NCBI RefSeq assembly: GCF_905220705.1
Contig: NZ_CAJNAT010000003.1
Span: 490,419-554,418 of the forward strand
Source of the DNA: Paraburkholderia domus
GTDB lineage: Bacteria > Pseudomonadota > Gammaproteobacteria > Burkholderiales > Burkholderiaceae
Reading direction: 5' to 3'
Length of the DNA stretch: 64,000 bases
The position numbers and the translations under genes were made by a program. This document shows positions 37,255 to 46,998 of this stretch, in pieces (positions within the stretch are counted from its first letter, which is position 1; every line of letters starts with the position of its first letter). Under the pieces are notes generated by a model that had not been told where the DNA came from, did no database searches, and was given only the letters and a program-made list of their open reading frames with translations.

Positions 37255-38580
37255 TTCCTCCGCTGTAGCCGATTTTCGCCGCCGCGAGGCCACCGCGGTT
37301 GAAGATCCCGCCGTGCCATTGAAATACGGCGCCTCCGCGTTTCCACGTTTGCCGGCGGGTTCACGAAGCAGCGTCGCCATCCGCGCTTCGAAGGTGCCAA
37401 TCGTCGACTCCGGCGATAGCGTGCGCTCCGCATAATTGCGTGCGGCCTTGCCGAGCGCCGCGCGGCGTTCGCGGTCGCTCGCCAGCACCGTGATCGCCGC
37501 CACCAAAGCCTTGACGTTGTCCGGCGGCACGACCACGCCGCGCGGCAACACCGCGTCGTAGAGCCCCGTGCCGCGCCGCGCCATGGCCACCACGGCGCGC
37601 CCGCTTGCGAACATGCCGGTGAGCTTCGAAGGCATCACCAGATCCGCGGCATCGCCACGTTGCGGCAGAACATGAATGTCGGCGAGATTGAGCAGTTCGT
37701 TCAGGCGCTCCACCGGTTGCAGCGGAATAAAAACGCAGTTCGTCAATCCCGCGCAGCGCTCGAGCAGGCTCTCTCTCGCGGCGCCGCTGCCACAGAAAAC
37801 GAAGGTGACATCGGCACGTGCGGCAAGCATCGCCGCCGCATCCGCGAGCGTTTCGATGCCCTGTTTCGCACCCATGTTGCCCGAGTACAGCACCACCTTC
37901 TGGTCAACCGGAATGCCCAGCAGACGCCGGTAGTCGCTCGCGCGCGCAAGCGGAAAGATGGTCGACACATCGACCCAATTGGGCAGGCACACGACCCGCG
38001 ATGGCTCGACTCCCTTGTCCACCGCACGTGAACTCATCTGCGGCGTAATCGACGACACGGTAGCGAAGCGCCGCAGCAGCGTGCTTTCGATCCAGCGCGC
38101 CACGCGGGCTGCGCGCGAGCTTTTCAGAAGGCCCAGATCGAAGGCCGCATCGACCTCGAAGTCCTGAATATGCAACCAGGCACTCGCGCGCGCGAGACGT
38201 GCGAGCGCCAGCGTAGCTGGCGCGCACATCAGGGTCGGCGCGATCAGCATCACCGCATCGGGGCGCCACAGCACCTGCCGCGCGAGTAGCGGCAACGAGC
38301 TAGCGGCGAAGCTCGCGAGATGCAGCATCCGCTTCAGGCCGCTGGGACGCGACGGCACCCACAGTGGCGCACGCCAGATCGTCACGCCGTCGCGCATCTC
38401 GCGCTGATACCGCCAGGACACATAGTTCGCAGCAACGCGCCACTCAGGGTAATAGGGCGGCGCGCACACCACACGAACCTCGTGGCCACGGCTCGCCAGC
38501 AGCACAGCCATCTCGGCCGTGTACTTGCCCACTCCCGTCAGTTCAGGCGCGTAGTTGAGGCCGTAGATCAGAATCTTCAT
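37240..38580 (-). CDS. wcaI: WcaI-family glycosyltransferase
   Basis: 446 residues from ATG 38580. It begins MKILIYGLNYAPELTGVGKY, the WcaI signature, followed by VCAPPYYPEWRV and GVTIWRAPLWVPSRPSGLKR; donor domain VVLYSGNMGAKQGIETLADA and ADLVMPSKLTGMFASGRAVV. In colanic acid synthesis WcaI is a predicted fucosyl/hexosyl transferase. It lies 55 bases after another glycosyltransferase and is the last gene of the long minus-strand operon that starts with manC. The C-terminal 50 residues are polar and probably disordered. Confidence 0.92.
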   Translation of the reverse strand: MKILIYGLNYAPELTGVGKYTAEMAVLLASRGHEVRVVCAPPYYPEWRVAANYVSWRYQREMRDGVTIWRAPLWVPSRPSGLKRMLHLASFAASSLPLLARQVLWRPDAVMLIAPTLMCAPATLALARLARASAWLHIQDFEVDAAFDLGLLKSSRAARVARWIESTLLRRFATVSSITPQMSSRAVDKGVEPSRVVCLPNWVDVSTIFPLARASDYRRLLGIPVDQKVVLYSGNMGAKQGIETLADAAAMLAARADVTFVFCGSGAARESLLERCAGLTNCVFIPLQPVERLNELLNLADIHVLPQRGDAADLVMPSKLTGMFASGRAVVAMARRGTGLYDAVLPRGVVVPPDNVKALVAAITVLASDRERRAALGKAARNYAERTLSPESTIGTFEARMATLLREPAGKRGNAEAPYFNGTAGSSTAVASRRRKSATAEEAAPD

Positions 38581-38635
38581 TGTGGCTGCCAGAACGTGTT
38601 AGAGCTTCGCATGCGCAACGGGGCCATGAAGGGCT

Positions 38636-39778
38636 TCAGTCGCTGAGCATCAGCGCGCAGCCACGAGCGATATTGGCGGCGGCGGAAGGCGGATCGAAAC
38701 GGCGAATCACATCCATGCAACGGCGCGCCGTGCCGCCGGCGTCGGCGAAAGCCTCCATCGCCTTGAGCATCGTGCGCTGCAGTCCGGCGACGTCGCCCGC
38801 TGTGAATGAATAGCCGCTCACGCCGTCGATCACCAGTTCCGGCACGCAACCGCAACTCTCGCTGACCACCGCGGGGCAGCCGTGCGCGAGCGCCTCGTTG
38901 ACGACGAGTCCCCACGGCTCGCTGTAGCTCGGCAGCACCATGCAGGTCGCGCCGTAGTACTCCCGGGTAAGCGGCTCGTCCTGCAAACTGCCGGCGAAGG
39001 TCACTGCGTCGCCGAGTTCGAGTTCTGCCACCTTCGTATGCAACATGTCCGCCATCGGACCCGTGCCGACAATGCGCAACTTGGCCGCTGGAATACGCCG
39101 CTGCAAGCCGGCGAACGCCTCGATTAGCGTGCCGATGCCCTTCTCTTCTGAAAGACGGCCGACATAGAGAAAAATTGGAGGATTGCCGGCGCGTGCCGCA
39201 ATCCGCTCGACCAGCGCGCGCTCCGGCGAGAACGAGCCGGGCAACGCGGCAGCCTGACAGGGCACGAAAATCTTGTCGCGCTTCGCGCCGAGCGAAAGCA
39301 GATACTCGCGGCTGCGCTCGCCGAAACCAAAATAGCCGTCGCAGAGCGAGAAGAACACGCGCTTCGGAATCGACGTCAGCAGCTTCTTGGGCCGGTCGCG
39401 CGCGGTCGAATCGCAGAACACCGCACGCCGCTTGCCGGTCACGATGCACGCGGCCAGCATCGCCCAATATTCCGGACGGTGGTAGCCCGGCAGAACGATC
39501 AGATCCGACTTGGTCCGCAGGACTTCCCAGGTGAGCCGCGCGATCATCTTCATCGTCGGCACATCTTCGTAGCAACCGTCGAACAACTTTTGCATCGGAT
39601 AACGATGGTACGAATAGTCGACATCCGAAAACCCGATGCGGTCGTGCTCAGTATCCGCAATCTGCACCATCGAGTAGCGAATCGCGCCAGACGACGAAAT
39701 GTTGTGCAAGGCGGAGAACACGACACCTTTGTGGCGCGACCATACGACGTTGTGGAAGATCGTGACTGACGCGGTCAT
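38636..39778 (-). CDS. GT4-family glycosyltransferase
   Basis: 380 residues from ATG 39778 (MTASVTIFHNVVWSRHKGVV). GT-B donor domain visible from PIFLYVGRLSEEKGIGTLIE to PSYSEPWGLVVNEALAHGCP with the EX7E motif. It would add one sugar to the repeat unit. It lies 113 bases after fcl in the manC-to-wcaI operon, and its proximity to gmd/fcl makes GDP-fucose a plausible donor, though this is not shown by sequence. Confidence 0.9.
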   Translation of the reverse strand: MTASVTIFHNVVWSRHKGVVFSALHNISSSGAIRYSMVQIADTEHDRIGFSDVDYSYHRYPMQKLFDGCYEDVPTMKMIARLTWEVLRTKSDLIVLPGYHRPEYWAMLAACIVTGKRRAVFCDSTARDRPKKLLTSIPKRVFFSLCDGYFGFGERSREYLLSLGAKRDKIFVPCQAAALPGSFSPERALVERIAARAGNPPIFLYVGRLSEEKGIGTLIEAFAGLQRRIPAAKLRIVGTGPMADMLHTKVAELELGDAVTFAGSLQDEPLTREYYGATCMVLPSYSEPWGLVVNEALAHGCPAVVSESCGCVPELVIDGVSGYSFTAGDVAGLQRTMLKAMEAFADAGGTARRCMDVIRRFDPPSAAANIARGCALMLSD

Positions 39779-39891
39779 CTTTATTCAACTCCTTGAAAAA
39801 TCGTCGCTGTGTGCATTAGACGCTACGCGCGCAAAACGCCCCACGCGTCCCTTCAATTCCGGAATCGCGCTCAACGGCCTTCAGTGCGCGC

Positions 39892-40851
39892 CTATGCCTG
39901 CATGGCGGCGGCAGGTGTCGAGCCGGCGTGTAATTCAACGAATTCCCGATACGTGGACGCGATGCCCTCTTCGAGGCCAATGGTCGCGTGCCAGCCCATT
40001 TGCGCGAGCCGCGATACGTCGAGCAGCTTGCGCGGTGTGCCGTCGGGTTTGGAGGCGTCGAATACGAGTTCGCCCTCGAAGCCGGCCACTCTGCAGATGC
40101 ATTCGGCCAGTTCACGAATCGACAGGTCTTCACCCACCCCGACGTTGAACAGGCCTTCCGTCACGTTATGCTCGAGCACGAAGAGCGTCGCTGCGGCGAG
40201 GTCGTCGACGTGCAGAAACTCTCGGCGCGGCGTGCCCGATCCCCATACCGTCAAGGTCGCGGAGCCGTTCACTTTCGCTTCGTGCGCCTTCTTCAGCAGC
40301 GCCGGCAAAACATGGCTGCTGTTCAGGTCGTAGTTGTCGTTAGGGCCGTACAGGTTGGTCGGCATCAACGAGACGTACTGCGTGTTGTACTCGCGGTTGT
40401 ACGCCTCGCACAACTTGAGACCGGCGATCTTCGCAATCGCGTAGGCGTCGTTGGTCGGCTCGAGTGGCGAGGTCAACAGATACTCCTCGCGGATCGGCTG
40501 CGGACATTGCTTAGGATAAATGCACGACGAACCGAAGAACACCAGCCGCTCGACCTGAGCACGATACGCGGCGTGAATCACGTTCGTTTCGATCACCAGG
40601 TTTTCATAGATGAATTCACCCGGCTGCGACGCATTGGCGAGAATGCCGCCCACGCGCGCGGCCGCGAGCAGCACCACGTCGATCCCTTCCTGCTCGAAGA
40701 AGCGGTTCACGGCAGCCTGATCCATGAGGTCGAGCTCCGCTCTCGTGCGCGTGACGACGTTGTGGTAACCCTCGGCATTCAGCCGCCGGACCAGCGCGGA
40801 GCCGACCATGCCACGGTGGCCCGCGACGAAGATGCGTGCTTGTTTGTTCAT
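39892..40851 (-). CDS. fcl: GDP-L-fucose synthase
   Basis: 319 residues from ATG 40851, five bases after gmd. It epimerises and reduces GDP-4-keto-6-deoxymannose to GDP-L-fucose with NADPH. Seen: [18 protein letters not shown] (cofactor binding), [16 protein letters not shown] with the catalytic Ser/Cys region, [19 protein letters not shown] (YxxxK) and [20 protein letters not shown]. All are characteristic of WcaG/Fcl. Together with gmd it shows that L-fucose is a component of the exopolysaccharide. Confidence 0.97.
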   Translation of the reverse strand: MNKQARIFVAGHRGMVGSALVRRLNAEGYHNVVTRTRAELDLMDQAAVNRFFEQEGIDVVLLAAARVGGILANASQPGEFIYENLVIETNVIHAAYRAQVERLVFFGSSCIYPKQCPQPIREEYLLTSPLEPTNDAYAIAKIAGLKLCEAYNREYNTQYVSLMPTNLYGPNDNYDLNSSHVLPALLKKAHEAKVNGSATLTVWGSGTPRREFLHVDDLAAATLFVLEHNVTEGLFNVGVGEDLSIRELAECICRVAGFEGELVFDASKPDGTPRKLLDVSRLAQMGWHATIGLEEGIASTYREFVELHAGSTPAAAMQA

Positions 40852-40856
40852 CGCCG

Positions 40857-41975
40857 TTACTCGTGATGTTCCAGCGCCGTGAAGCCGGCCAGCGTGACTA
40901 GCGCGTCACGTCTTGCAATCTGATAGTCCGCCCGCACCATTTCCTTGACGAGCGCGCTGAACGGCGTAGTCGGCTTCCAGCCGAGCTGCGCATGGGCTTT
41001 CGACGGATCGCCCAGCAGCGTCTCGACCTCGGCGGGCCGGAAGTAGCGCGGATCGACACGCACGATCACATCGCCCGGCGACATCTTGATTTCGCGCCCT
41101 TCCACCTTTTCGACAATGCCGACTTCATCCACGCCGGTGCCTTCGAAACGCACCGTGACACCCAACTCGGCGGCGGCGTGCTGAACGAACTCACGCACGC
41201 TGTACTGCACGCCGGTGGCGATGACGTAGTCCTCCGGCCGCTCCTGTTGCAGCATGCGCCATTGCATCTCCACGTAGTCGCGCGCATGGCCCCAGTCGCG
41301 CAACGCCGACAGATTGCCGAGATACAAGACCTTCTGCATACCCACCGCGATGCGTGCCACGGCGCGCGTGATCTTGCGCGTGACAAAGGTCTCGCCACGC
41401 ACCGGCGATTCGTGATTGAACAGAATCCCGTTGCAGGCATAGAGGCCGTACGCCTCGCGGTAATTGACCGTGGTCCAGTACGCAAACAGCTTGGCGACCG
41501 CATAGGGACTGCGCGGATAGAACGGCGTGGTCTCGGACTGCGGAACCTGTTGCACGAGGCCATACAGCTCCGAAGTGGAAGCCTGATAGAAGCGCGTCTT
41601 GTGCTGAAGATCCAGAATGCGGATCGCTTCGAGAATCCGCAAGGCGCCAAGGCCGTCCGCATTGGCCGTGTATTCCGGTTCCTCGAACGAAACCGCCACG
41701 TGGCTCTGCGCCGCGAGGTTGTAGATCTCGTCGGGCTCCACGCGCTGGATCACGCGCAGGATGCTGGTCGAGTCGGTCAGGTCGGCGTGATGCAGAAAGA
41801 GTCGCTGGTCCGGGTCGTGCGGGTCGCGATAGAGATGATCGATCCGGTCCGTATTGAACAGTGATGACCTGCGTTTGATGCCGTGTACGTCGTAATCCTT
41901 GGCGAGCAGCAGCTCGGCGAGATACGACCCGTCCTGTCCAGTAATGCCGGTGATCAGCGCGACCTTGCGTTTCAT
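40857..41975 (-). CDS. gmd: GDP-mannose 4,6-dehydratase
   Basis: 372 residues from ATG 41975. It converts GDP-D-mannose to GDP-4-keto-6-deoxymannose, the branch point for GDP-fucose (fcl, next gene) and GDP-rhamnose (rmd, far left of the window). Motifs: [59 protein letters not shown] and [15 protein letters not shown] with catalytic Tyr and Lys. Length is standard. It lies 91 bases after wzc in the same operon. Confidence 0.98.
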   Translation of the reverse strand: MKRKVALITGITGQDGSYLAELLLAKDYDVHGIKRRSSLFNTDRIDHLYRDPHDPDQRLFLHHADLTDSTSILRVIQRVEPDEIYNLAAQSHVAVSFEEPEYTANADGLGALRILEAIRILDLQHKTRFYQASTSELYGLVQQVPQSETTPFYPRSPYAVAKLFAYWTTVNYREAYGLYACNGILFNHESPVRGETFVTRKITRAVARIAVGMQKVLYLGNLSALRDWGHARDYVEMQWRMLQQERPEDYVIATGVQYSVREFVQHAAAELGVTVRFEGTGVDEVGIVEKVEGREIKMSPGDVIVRVDPRYFRPAEVETLLGDPSKAHAQLGWKPTTPFSALVKEMVRADYQIARRDALVTLAGFTALEHHE

Positions 41976-42066
41976 GAAGCTCTCCCCTCGTTGAACTTTG
42001 TGATGTCAGTGCCATAGCACGATCGAGTGGGCGGCCCCGTCCATGGGGCCGCCGCTGCATCAATCC

Positions 42067-44310
42067 TTAGCCGGCGATGCTGTCGTATCCGTAATAACCA
42101 CCTTGATAGCCGGAACCGAGGAATGCCCCTTCCTGTGGCACGTCGGTCAGCAGTACACCTCTGAGCGATACGCCACCGTTGAGCAGCCGCTTGGCGGTCT
42201 CGGCAATCTCGTTCAGCGGATGGCGGCCATGGCGCACCACCAGCAGGGTCGTGCCGGCGTACTTGCCGATCACCGTCGAGTCGGTCACGGCGAGCACCGG
42301 CGGCGTGTCGACAATCACAATGTCGTAGTGCGATTTCAATTCTTCGAGCATCGTTTCGAAACGCTTGCTCATCAGCAATTCGGACGGATGCGAAGGCAGC
42401 GTGCCCTTGGCGAGCACGTCGAGTCCAGGCAGCACGTCGCGCTGGATCATCGCCCCGAGATCGCCACCGCTCAGCACGTCCGAAAGCCCCGGCTGATGGC
42501 CGATGCCGAAATGCGAATGGACGTCGCCGCGCCGCATGTCGCCGTCGATAATCAGCACCCGCTTGTTCGCCGACGCCACCAGCGCCGCCAGATTCACCGA
42601 CAGGAACGACTTGCCGGTGTCGGGCCGCGAACCCGTGATCATCACGATGTTGTTCTCGGCGTGATCGAGCGACAACTGCAACGAGGTCCGCAGATTGCGC
42701 ACGCCTTCCACCGCGATGTCTTCCGGCGCCTGCTGCGCGAGCACATGCAGCCCACGACGGCGCAGCATGACGTTTTCCTGCAAACGCAGCTGCGTCTGGC
42801 TGCGCGGCACGATCGCGAACACCGGCACGCCGAGCACCGCTTCGAGTTCGTCCGGACGTTCCACGCCGCCATACATCGCGCGCTTGAAGAAGGTCAGCAT
42901 GATGCCGATCAGCAAGCCGCCGCCGAGCGAGATCAGGATCGCCAGCACGCGTTTCGGACGCACCGGCTCGTCTGGCGTTTCGGCGAAGTCCACCACGCGC
43001 ACGTTGCCCACCTGGCCGGCTTTCGCCACCCGCAGTTGCTGTGCGCTGTTCAACAGATTGGTATAAAGCTCCGTATCGACGTGCACGTCGCGCAGCAGAC
43101 GCAAGGCGGTCTGCTCGGTATCCGGCATCACGGCCACGCTGCGGTTCATGTTGGCCGCCGCGCCCTCCAACGCCGCGATCTGCGCGTCCAGGGCGGCTAC
43201 CGCCGGGTGATTCGGCGTGAAGCGCTGCAACATCTCCGCGCGTTGCTGCTGCAGATCGAGCAGCTTCGTCTTGTTGTCGACGACCTGCTGGAGCAGCAGC
43301 CGGCTTTCCTCGCCGAGATCGACCGTGCCGTGCTGGTTGCGGAACTTGTTATAGCGCTGCTCGGCGTCGTCGAGTTCCTTGCGCAAGCCGGGCAGTTGCT
43401 GATCGAGGAAGGCCAGCATGTGCTCCGCTTCGCTCGAACGGCTCTCCACATCCTGGCGCACGAATTCGCGCGCCATGCTGTTGACGATCGCCGCGGTCAG
43501 CGCCGGGTCGCCGCCCTCGAGGCTCGTGCGGATCACGCCGGACTGCAACGTGGTCTCGGCGACCACGAGCGCTTTTTGCAAGCGGTCCACGGTCCCCAGC
43601 GTCGAGGCGCGTTGCAGTTCAAAACGCGAGCCGGGCGCGCCGACCAGCTTATCGACGTGCAACGCGATCGGGCCGTCGGCGGTGTCGGTTTCCACGGTCT
43701 CGCCGACATGGCCGGAGAGAATCGCGATACCGTTCTTGTCGCGCAGCACGTACGACCCGCCTTCGCCCGAGGTCAGCGTGAAGGTCGTGTCGTAAAAGTC
43801 CTTCGACGTGTCGAAGCGCGACACGGCAATGCTCTCGTTACCCCACGCGTAACCCGACAGGTTGATGAACGACGGCAATTTGAAAAACCATTGCCCGTTC
43901 ACCAACCCCGCGATCATGCCGCCGATGAACGGCAAGGTGCGCGGACCGGCCGTAATGTCGAGGTGCAAGCTCTTGACCGTTTCCTCGGTGACGAGCCGCG
44001 ACTTCAGCAACTCGATCTCCGCCGCCGTCGTGGGCTTGGTGTCGAACATGCCGGTGAGCGGCGGCAAGGAATCCTTGTTGTTCGCATTGGCGTTCGCCGT
44101 CTTGTCCTCGACGTGGAACAGTACATCCGCGCGATACGTCGGCGGCGCGAGGAACGCATACGCGCACCCCAGCGCGAGTGCGATCAGCGTCACCATCACG
44201 ATCGTGCGCCAGCCCCTCACGATCGTACGCAGATAGTCCGACAGATGCAGCTCGTCCGGTCCGGACACGTCGGTATAGCGATTTTCGAAGTTAATTGCCA
44301 TTTTGTTCAC
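42067..44310 (-). CDS. wzc: polysaccharide co-polymerase / bacterial tyrosine autokinase (Wzc-like)
   Basis: 747 residues from ATG 44310. N-terminal Wzz domain with membrane helices at about 33-50 (IVMVTLIALALGCAYAFLA) and 455-475 (VLAILISLGGGLLIGIMLTF), coiled-coil periplasmic part between, and C-terminal BY-kinase: Walker A ITGSRPDTGKSFLSVNLA, Walker A' VLIIDGDMRR and Walker B IVIVDTPPVLAVTD. The tail has a short tyrosine cluster (YQGGYYGYDS), the autophosphorylation site. It controls chain length and export with Wza. No Wzb-type phosphotyrosine phosphatase gene is beside it. Confidence 0.96.
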   Translation of the reverse strand: MNKMAINFENRYTDVSGPDELHLSDYLRTIVRGWRTIVMVTLIALALGCAYAFLAPPTYRADVLFHVEDKTANANANNKDSLPPLTGMFDTKPTTAAEIELLKSRLVTEETVKSLHLDITAGPRTLPFIGGMIAGLVNGQWFFKLPSFINLSGYAWGNESIAVSRFDTSKDFYDTTFTLTSGEGGSYVLRDKNGIAILSGHVGETVETDTADGPIALHVDKLVGAPGSRFELQRASTLGTVDRLQKALVVAETTLQSGVIRTSLEGGDPALTAAIVNSMAREFVRQDVESRSSEAEHMLAFLDQQLPGLRKELDDAEQRYNKFRNQHGTVDLGEESRLLLQQVVDNKTKLLDLQQQRAEMLQRFTPNHPAVAALDAQIAALEGAAANMNRSVAVMPDTEQTALRLLRDVHVDTELYTNLLNSAQQLRVAKAGQVGNVRVVDFAETPDEPVRPKRVLAILISLGGGLLIGIMLTFFKRAMYGGVERPDELEAVLGVPVFAIVPRSQTQLRLQENVMLRRRGLHVLAQQAPEDIAVEGVRNLRTSLQLSLDHAENNIVMITGSRPDTGKSFLSVNLAALVASANKRVLIIDGDMRRGDVHSHFGIGHQPGLSDVLSGGDLGAMIQRDVLPGLDVLAKGTLPSHPSELLMSKRFETMLEELKSHYDIVIVDTPPVLAVTDSTVIGKYAGTTLLVVRHGRHPLNEIAETAKRLLNGGVSLRGVLLTDVPQEGAFLGSGYQGGYYGYDSIAG

Positions 44311-44350
44311 CCAACAAAGCCCGGCGGTTCAAGGTCATGTTGCACGGTTG

Positions 44351-45490
44351 TTATTTCGCAAGAACGGCGCCCGTCACAGCCGCGTTGATCGCCGGCAGCA
44401 GCAGGTTCAGCACACGGTTGAAGCGGACCAGTCCACCTTGACCGACATACACGACGTCCTTCGGCTGGAGCTCGAACTGATTGGCGAGCACCATGGACAC
44501 CGGCGAGGTCGCATCGAGGTGGTAGACCTCCGGCGCGTCGCTTGTCGAATTACGGATTACGAACAACTGCCTCGGCGCCGACGTGTTCGAATCGAAGCTT
44601 CCGCTATCGGAGATGGCTTGCGCAAGCGTCAGCGAACCGTTACGCATCGGCTGGATGGTCGCCGGCTTGTTGACCTCGCCCATCACATACACGCCGCTGT
44701 CTTCACGCGATGCCACACGTACAATGTCGCCCGCTTGCAGGTAGATGTCCGACGGATTGCGGCCACGCTTGATCAGATCGTCCACGTTGATCGGATACGT
44801 CACGCCGTTGCGGATCAACTCCACCCGGCTACGATCCGCAGCCGGACTGAAGCCGCCGCCCTGGTTGATCACACTCGTCAGCGACATCGGGATGTCGTTG
44901 ACCGATTGAGCCCCAGGTGTACGCACTTCGCCGTCGACGTAGACCTGCGCGTTCCGGAACGAGGCCACCCGCACCGTTACCTCGGGCTTCTGATACACGT
45001 TGCTCAGACGCTTATGCAGCTCCTTCTGGATCGACGCGACGTCTTTGCCTGCTACATGCAAGTTGCCCGCGTACGGAAACTGGATGTCGCCGCTTTCGTC
45101 GATCAGAAAACCGGGCGCGGCATCAGTCGTTTTCGTGTTCTGTGCGGGCTGGCCAAGCGCGGCGGCGAGTTCCGGGTGATCCCACACGACGATCTGCAAC
45201 ACGTCGCCAGGGCCGACCTTGTATGCGGTCGGTTTGCCGAACAGTGCGAGCGTTGCAGGGGCGATCTGTGCGGACGTCTGCGCCGTGTTCATCTTGCGCA
45301 GCAGCGCGAGGTTGATATCGGTAATCTGTATCTGCTGTTGCTGTGATGGTTCGGTGCTGTAATCCCCACCCGTGTCCTGAATCGCGGCTGGGGTGATCAT
45401 CCGTTGGCCCGGAACGATCCCGCATCCGGAAAGCAGCGTTGCAACTGTGAAAATCACGAGACTTCCCGTGCGTATACCAAGCGAGCTCAT
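44351..45490 (-). CDS. wza: outer-membrane polysaccharide export lipoprotein (Wza-like)
   Basis: 379 residues from ATG 45490. Lipoprotein signal with lipobox LLSGC near residue 22. The Poly_export domain includes KVGPGDVLQIVVWDHPEL, FPYAGNLHVAGKDVASIQKE and VTVRVASFRNAQVYVDGEVR, followed by SLBB repeats (VNDIPMSLTSVINQGGGFSP, IYLQAGDIVRVASREDSGVY). It forms the octameric export channel across the outer membrane, docking onto Wzc, whose gene follows after 40 bases. Confidence 0.96.
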   Translation of the reverse strand: MSSLGIRTGSLVIFTVATLLSGCGIVPGQRMITPAAIQDTGGDYSTEPSQQQQIQITDINLALLRKMNTAQTSAQIAPATLALFGKPTAYKVGPGDVLQIVVWDHPELAAALGQPAQNTKTTDAAPGFLIDESGDIQFPYAGNLHVAGKDVASIQKELHKRLSNVYQKPEVTVRVASFRNAQVYVDGEVRTPGAQSVNDIPMSLTSVINQGGGFSPAADRSRVELIRNGVTYPINVDDLIKRGRNPSDIYLQAGDIVRVASREDSGVYVMGEVNKPATIQPMRNGSLTLAQAISDSGSFDSNTSAPRQLFVIRNSTSDAPEVYHLDATSPVSMVLANQFELQPKDVVYVGQGGLVRFNRVLNLLLPAINAAVTGAVLAK

Positions 45491-45555
45491 GGTGTTTCCT
45501 CCGTATGCCAGGACCTGTCCTCGGGGGAGGTCGCGCCCAGCGTCTTGTTAACTAC

Positions 45556-46941
45556 TTAGTAAGCGTTTCGATGCACCAGTCCGGCGACAATCGTCGCGCC
45601 GATAATCCGCATATCGAGCGCGAACGACCAATGCCCCAGGTAGTACAGGTCATGTTCGACGCGACGCTCCATCTTCTCGATGCGGTCGGTTTCGCCACGA
45701 AAGCCGTTGATCTGCGCCCAACCCGTAATACCCGGCTTGATCCGATAGCGATTGATGTAGCCGGCGACCACTTTCTGATAGAGGTCGTCGTGCTCGAGTG
45801 CATGGGGACGCGGTCCGACGACCGACATGTCGCCACGCAACACGTTGAAGAATTGCGGCAGTTCGTCAAGGCTCGTGCGGCGTAGAAAGGCGCCGACTCT
45901 CGTGACGCGCGGATCGTCGCGCGTCGCCTGCTTGACCATGCCTTTTTGCTCGGGATGCAGACGCATCGAGCGGAATTTGTAGATCGTGAATACGCGGCCG
46001 TCCGCGCCCTTACGCTTCTGCTTGAAGAGCACCGGGCCGCGCGACGAGAGCTTCACCGCGATCGCAATGGCGAGCAGGATTGGCGCGAGGCCCATCAACG
46101 CCGCAGCGGCGAACAGGCGGTCGAAGATTTCCTTCTTCAGCATCGAACTGGCCGACAGGGGCGACGCAACGAGGTTGATCGCCGGCACGCCGAGCAGATC
46201 GATCACGCCGCTGCCATCGAACAATGCGATGCTGCGCACATCCGGTATGAAGCGGATATTCACCAGATCGTCGCGAAACTCGCTGATCAGCTTGCAGATC
46301 AGCGGCTCTTCGGCGAGCGACACCATCAGCCAAAGCTCGTGCACGTCGTTGCTGCGAATGTAGTCGGCAAGCGCATCCACCGTCTCGCAGACAGGCACCC
46401 GCGCGCTGGTAACAGCAGACACATCCGGTCGCGTGTTGTAGACGGCCGTGGCGCGAAAGCCAGTGCCGGGCTCCGATTCGATCCGGCGAATGATCGCGTC
46501 GCATTGCGAGCCGCTGCCGACAATCGCGACCTGATGCAGATTCAGCCCGGCACGGCGCGCACGCGCCAGCACCGCATGCGTGATCAGCCGGTTCGCGATC
46601 AGCAGGCCGCCCGTCACAGCGGTCCAGTACGAGAACCACAGCCGCGAGACGAAGTCGATGCGGTGCAGCGAATACATCAGCACGAGGGCACTTACCTGCA
46701 CCATCAACCATGCAAGCGACACCTGCCCGGCCAGCGAGAGCTTGGAGCGGCCGCGCCATGATTCATACACGCCGAACGCTGGAAAGATGGCCAGTGCGAA
46801 GGCGGCGGAAAACATCACGAGCGCCCAATAGAACCCGGATTGAGCGAGGTAATCAAAGCGGATCTGCGACGCCACCGCCGCCCCCGCGAGTACCAACGCG
46901 ACATCGAAAACTCGCGCGAGCAAATCCTGAAACTTGCGCAT
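45556..46941 (-). CDS. wcaJ: undecaprenyl-phosphate glucose/hexose-1-phosphate transferase (WcaJ-like)
   Basis: 461 residues from ATG 46941. Initiating polyprenyl-phosphate hexose-1-phosphate transferase: four N-terminal membrane helices, a soluble CoA-binding-like loop ([20 protein letters not shown]), a re-entrant helix ([20 protein letters not shown]) and the C-terminal catalytic domain with [39 protein letters not shown] and [13 protein letters not shown]. It loads the first sugar-phosphate on undecaprenyl phosphate. Glucose is typical of this subfamily; galactose cannot be excluded. Between manC and wza. Confidence 0.95.
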   Translation of the reverse strand: MRKFQDLLARVFDVALVLAGAAVASQIRFDYLAQSGFYWALVMFSAAFALAIFPAFGVYESWRGRSKLSLAGQVSLAWLMVQVSALVLMYSLHRIDFVSRLWFSYWTAVTGGLLIANRLITHAVLARARRAGLNLHQVAIVGSGSQCDAIIRRIESEPGTGFRATAVYNTRPDVSAVTSARVPVCETVDALADYIRSNDVHELWLMVSLAEEPLICKLISEFRDDLVNIRFIPDVRSIALFDGSGVIDLLGVPAINLVASPLSASSMLKKEIFDRLFAAAALMGLAPILLAIAIAVKLSSRGPVLFKQKRKGADGRVFTIYKFRSMRLHPEQKGMVKQATRDDPRVTRVGAFLRRTSLDELPQFFNVLRGDMSVVGPRPHALEHDDLYQKVVAGYINRYRIKPGITGWAQINGFRGETDRIEKMERRVEHDLYYLGHWSFALDMRIIGATIVAGLVHRNAY

Positions 46942-46998
46942 TTTGCTTACCTCGTTCTTGCCGTCCGTTCTTTTCCGTAAATGATTCCGGCAGCGCTG

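Noticed and set aside
42043..44388. 781-codon plus-strand frame
   Set aside because: Exact antisense of wzc; composition is His/Arg/Gln-rich as expected for a shadow.
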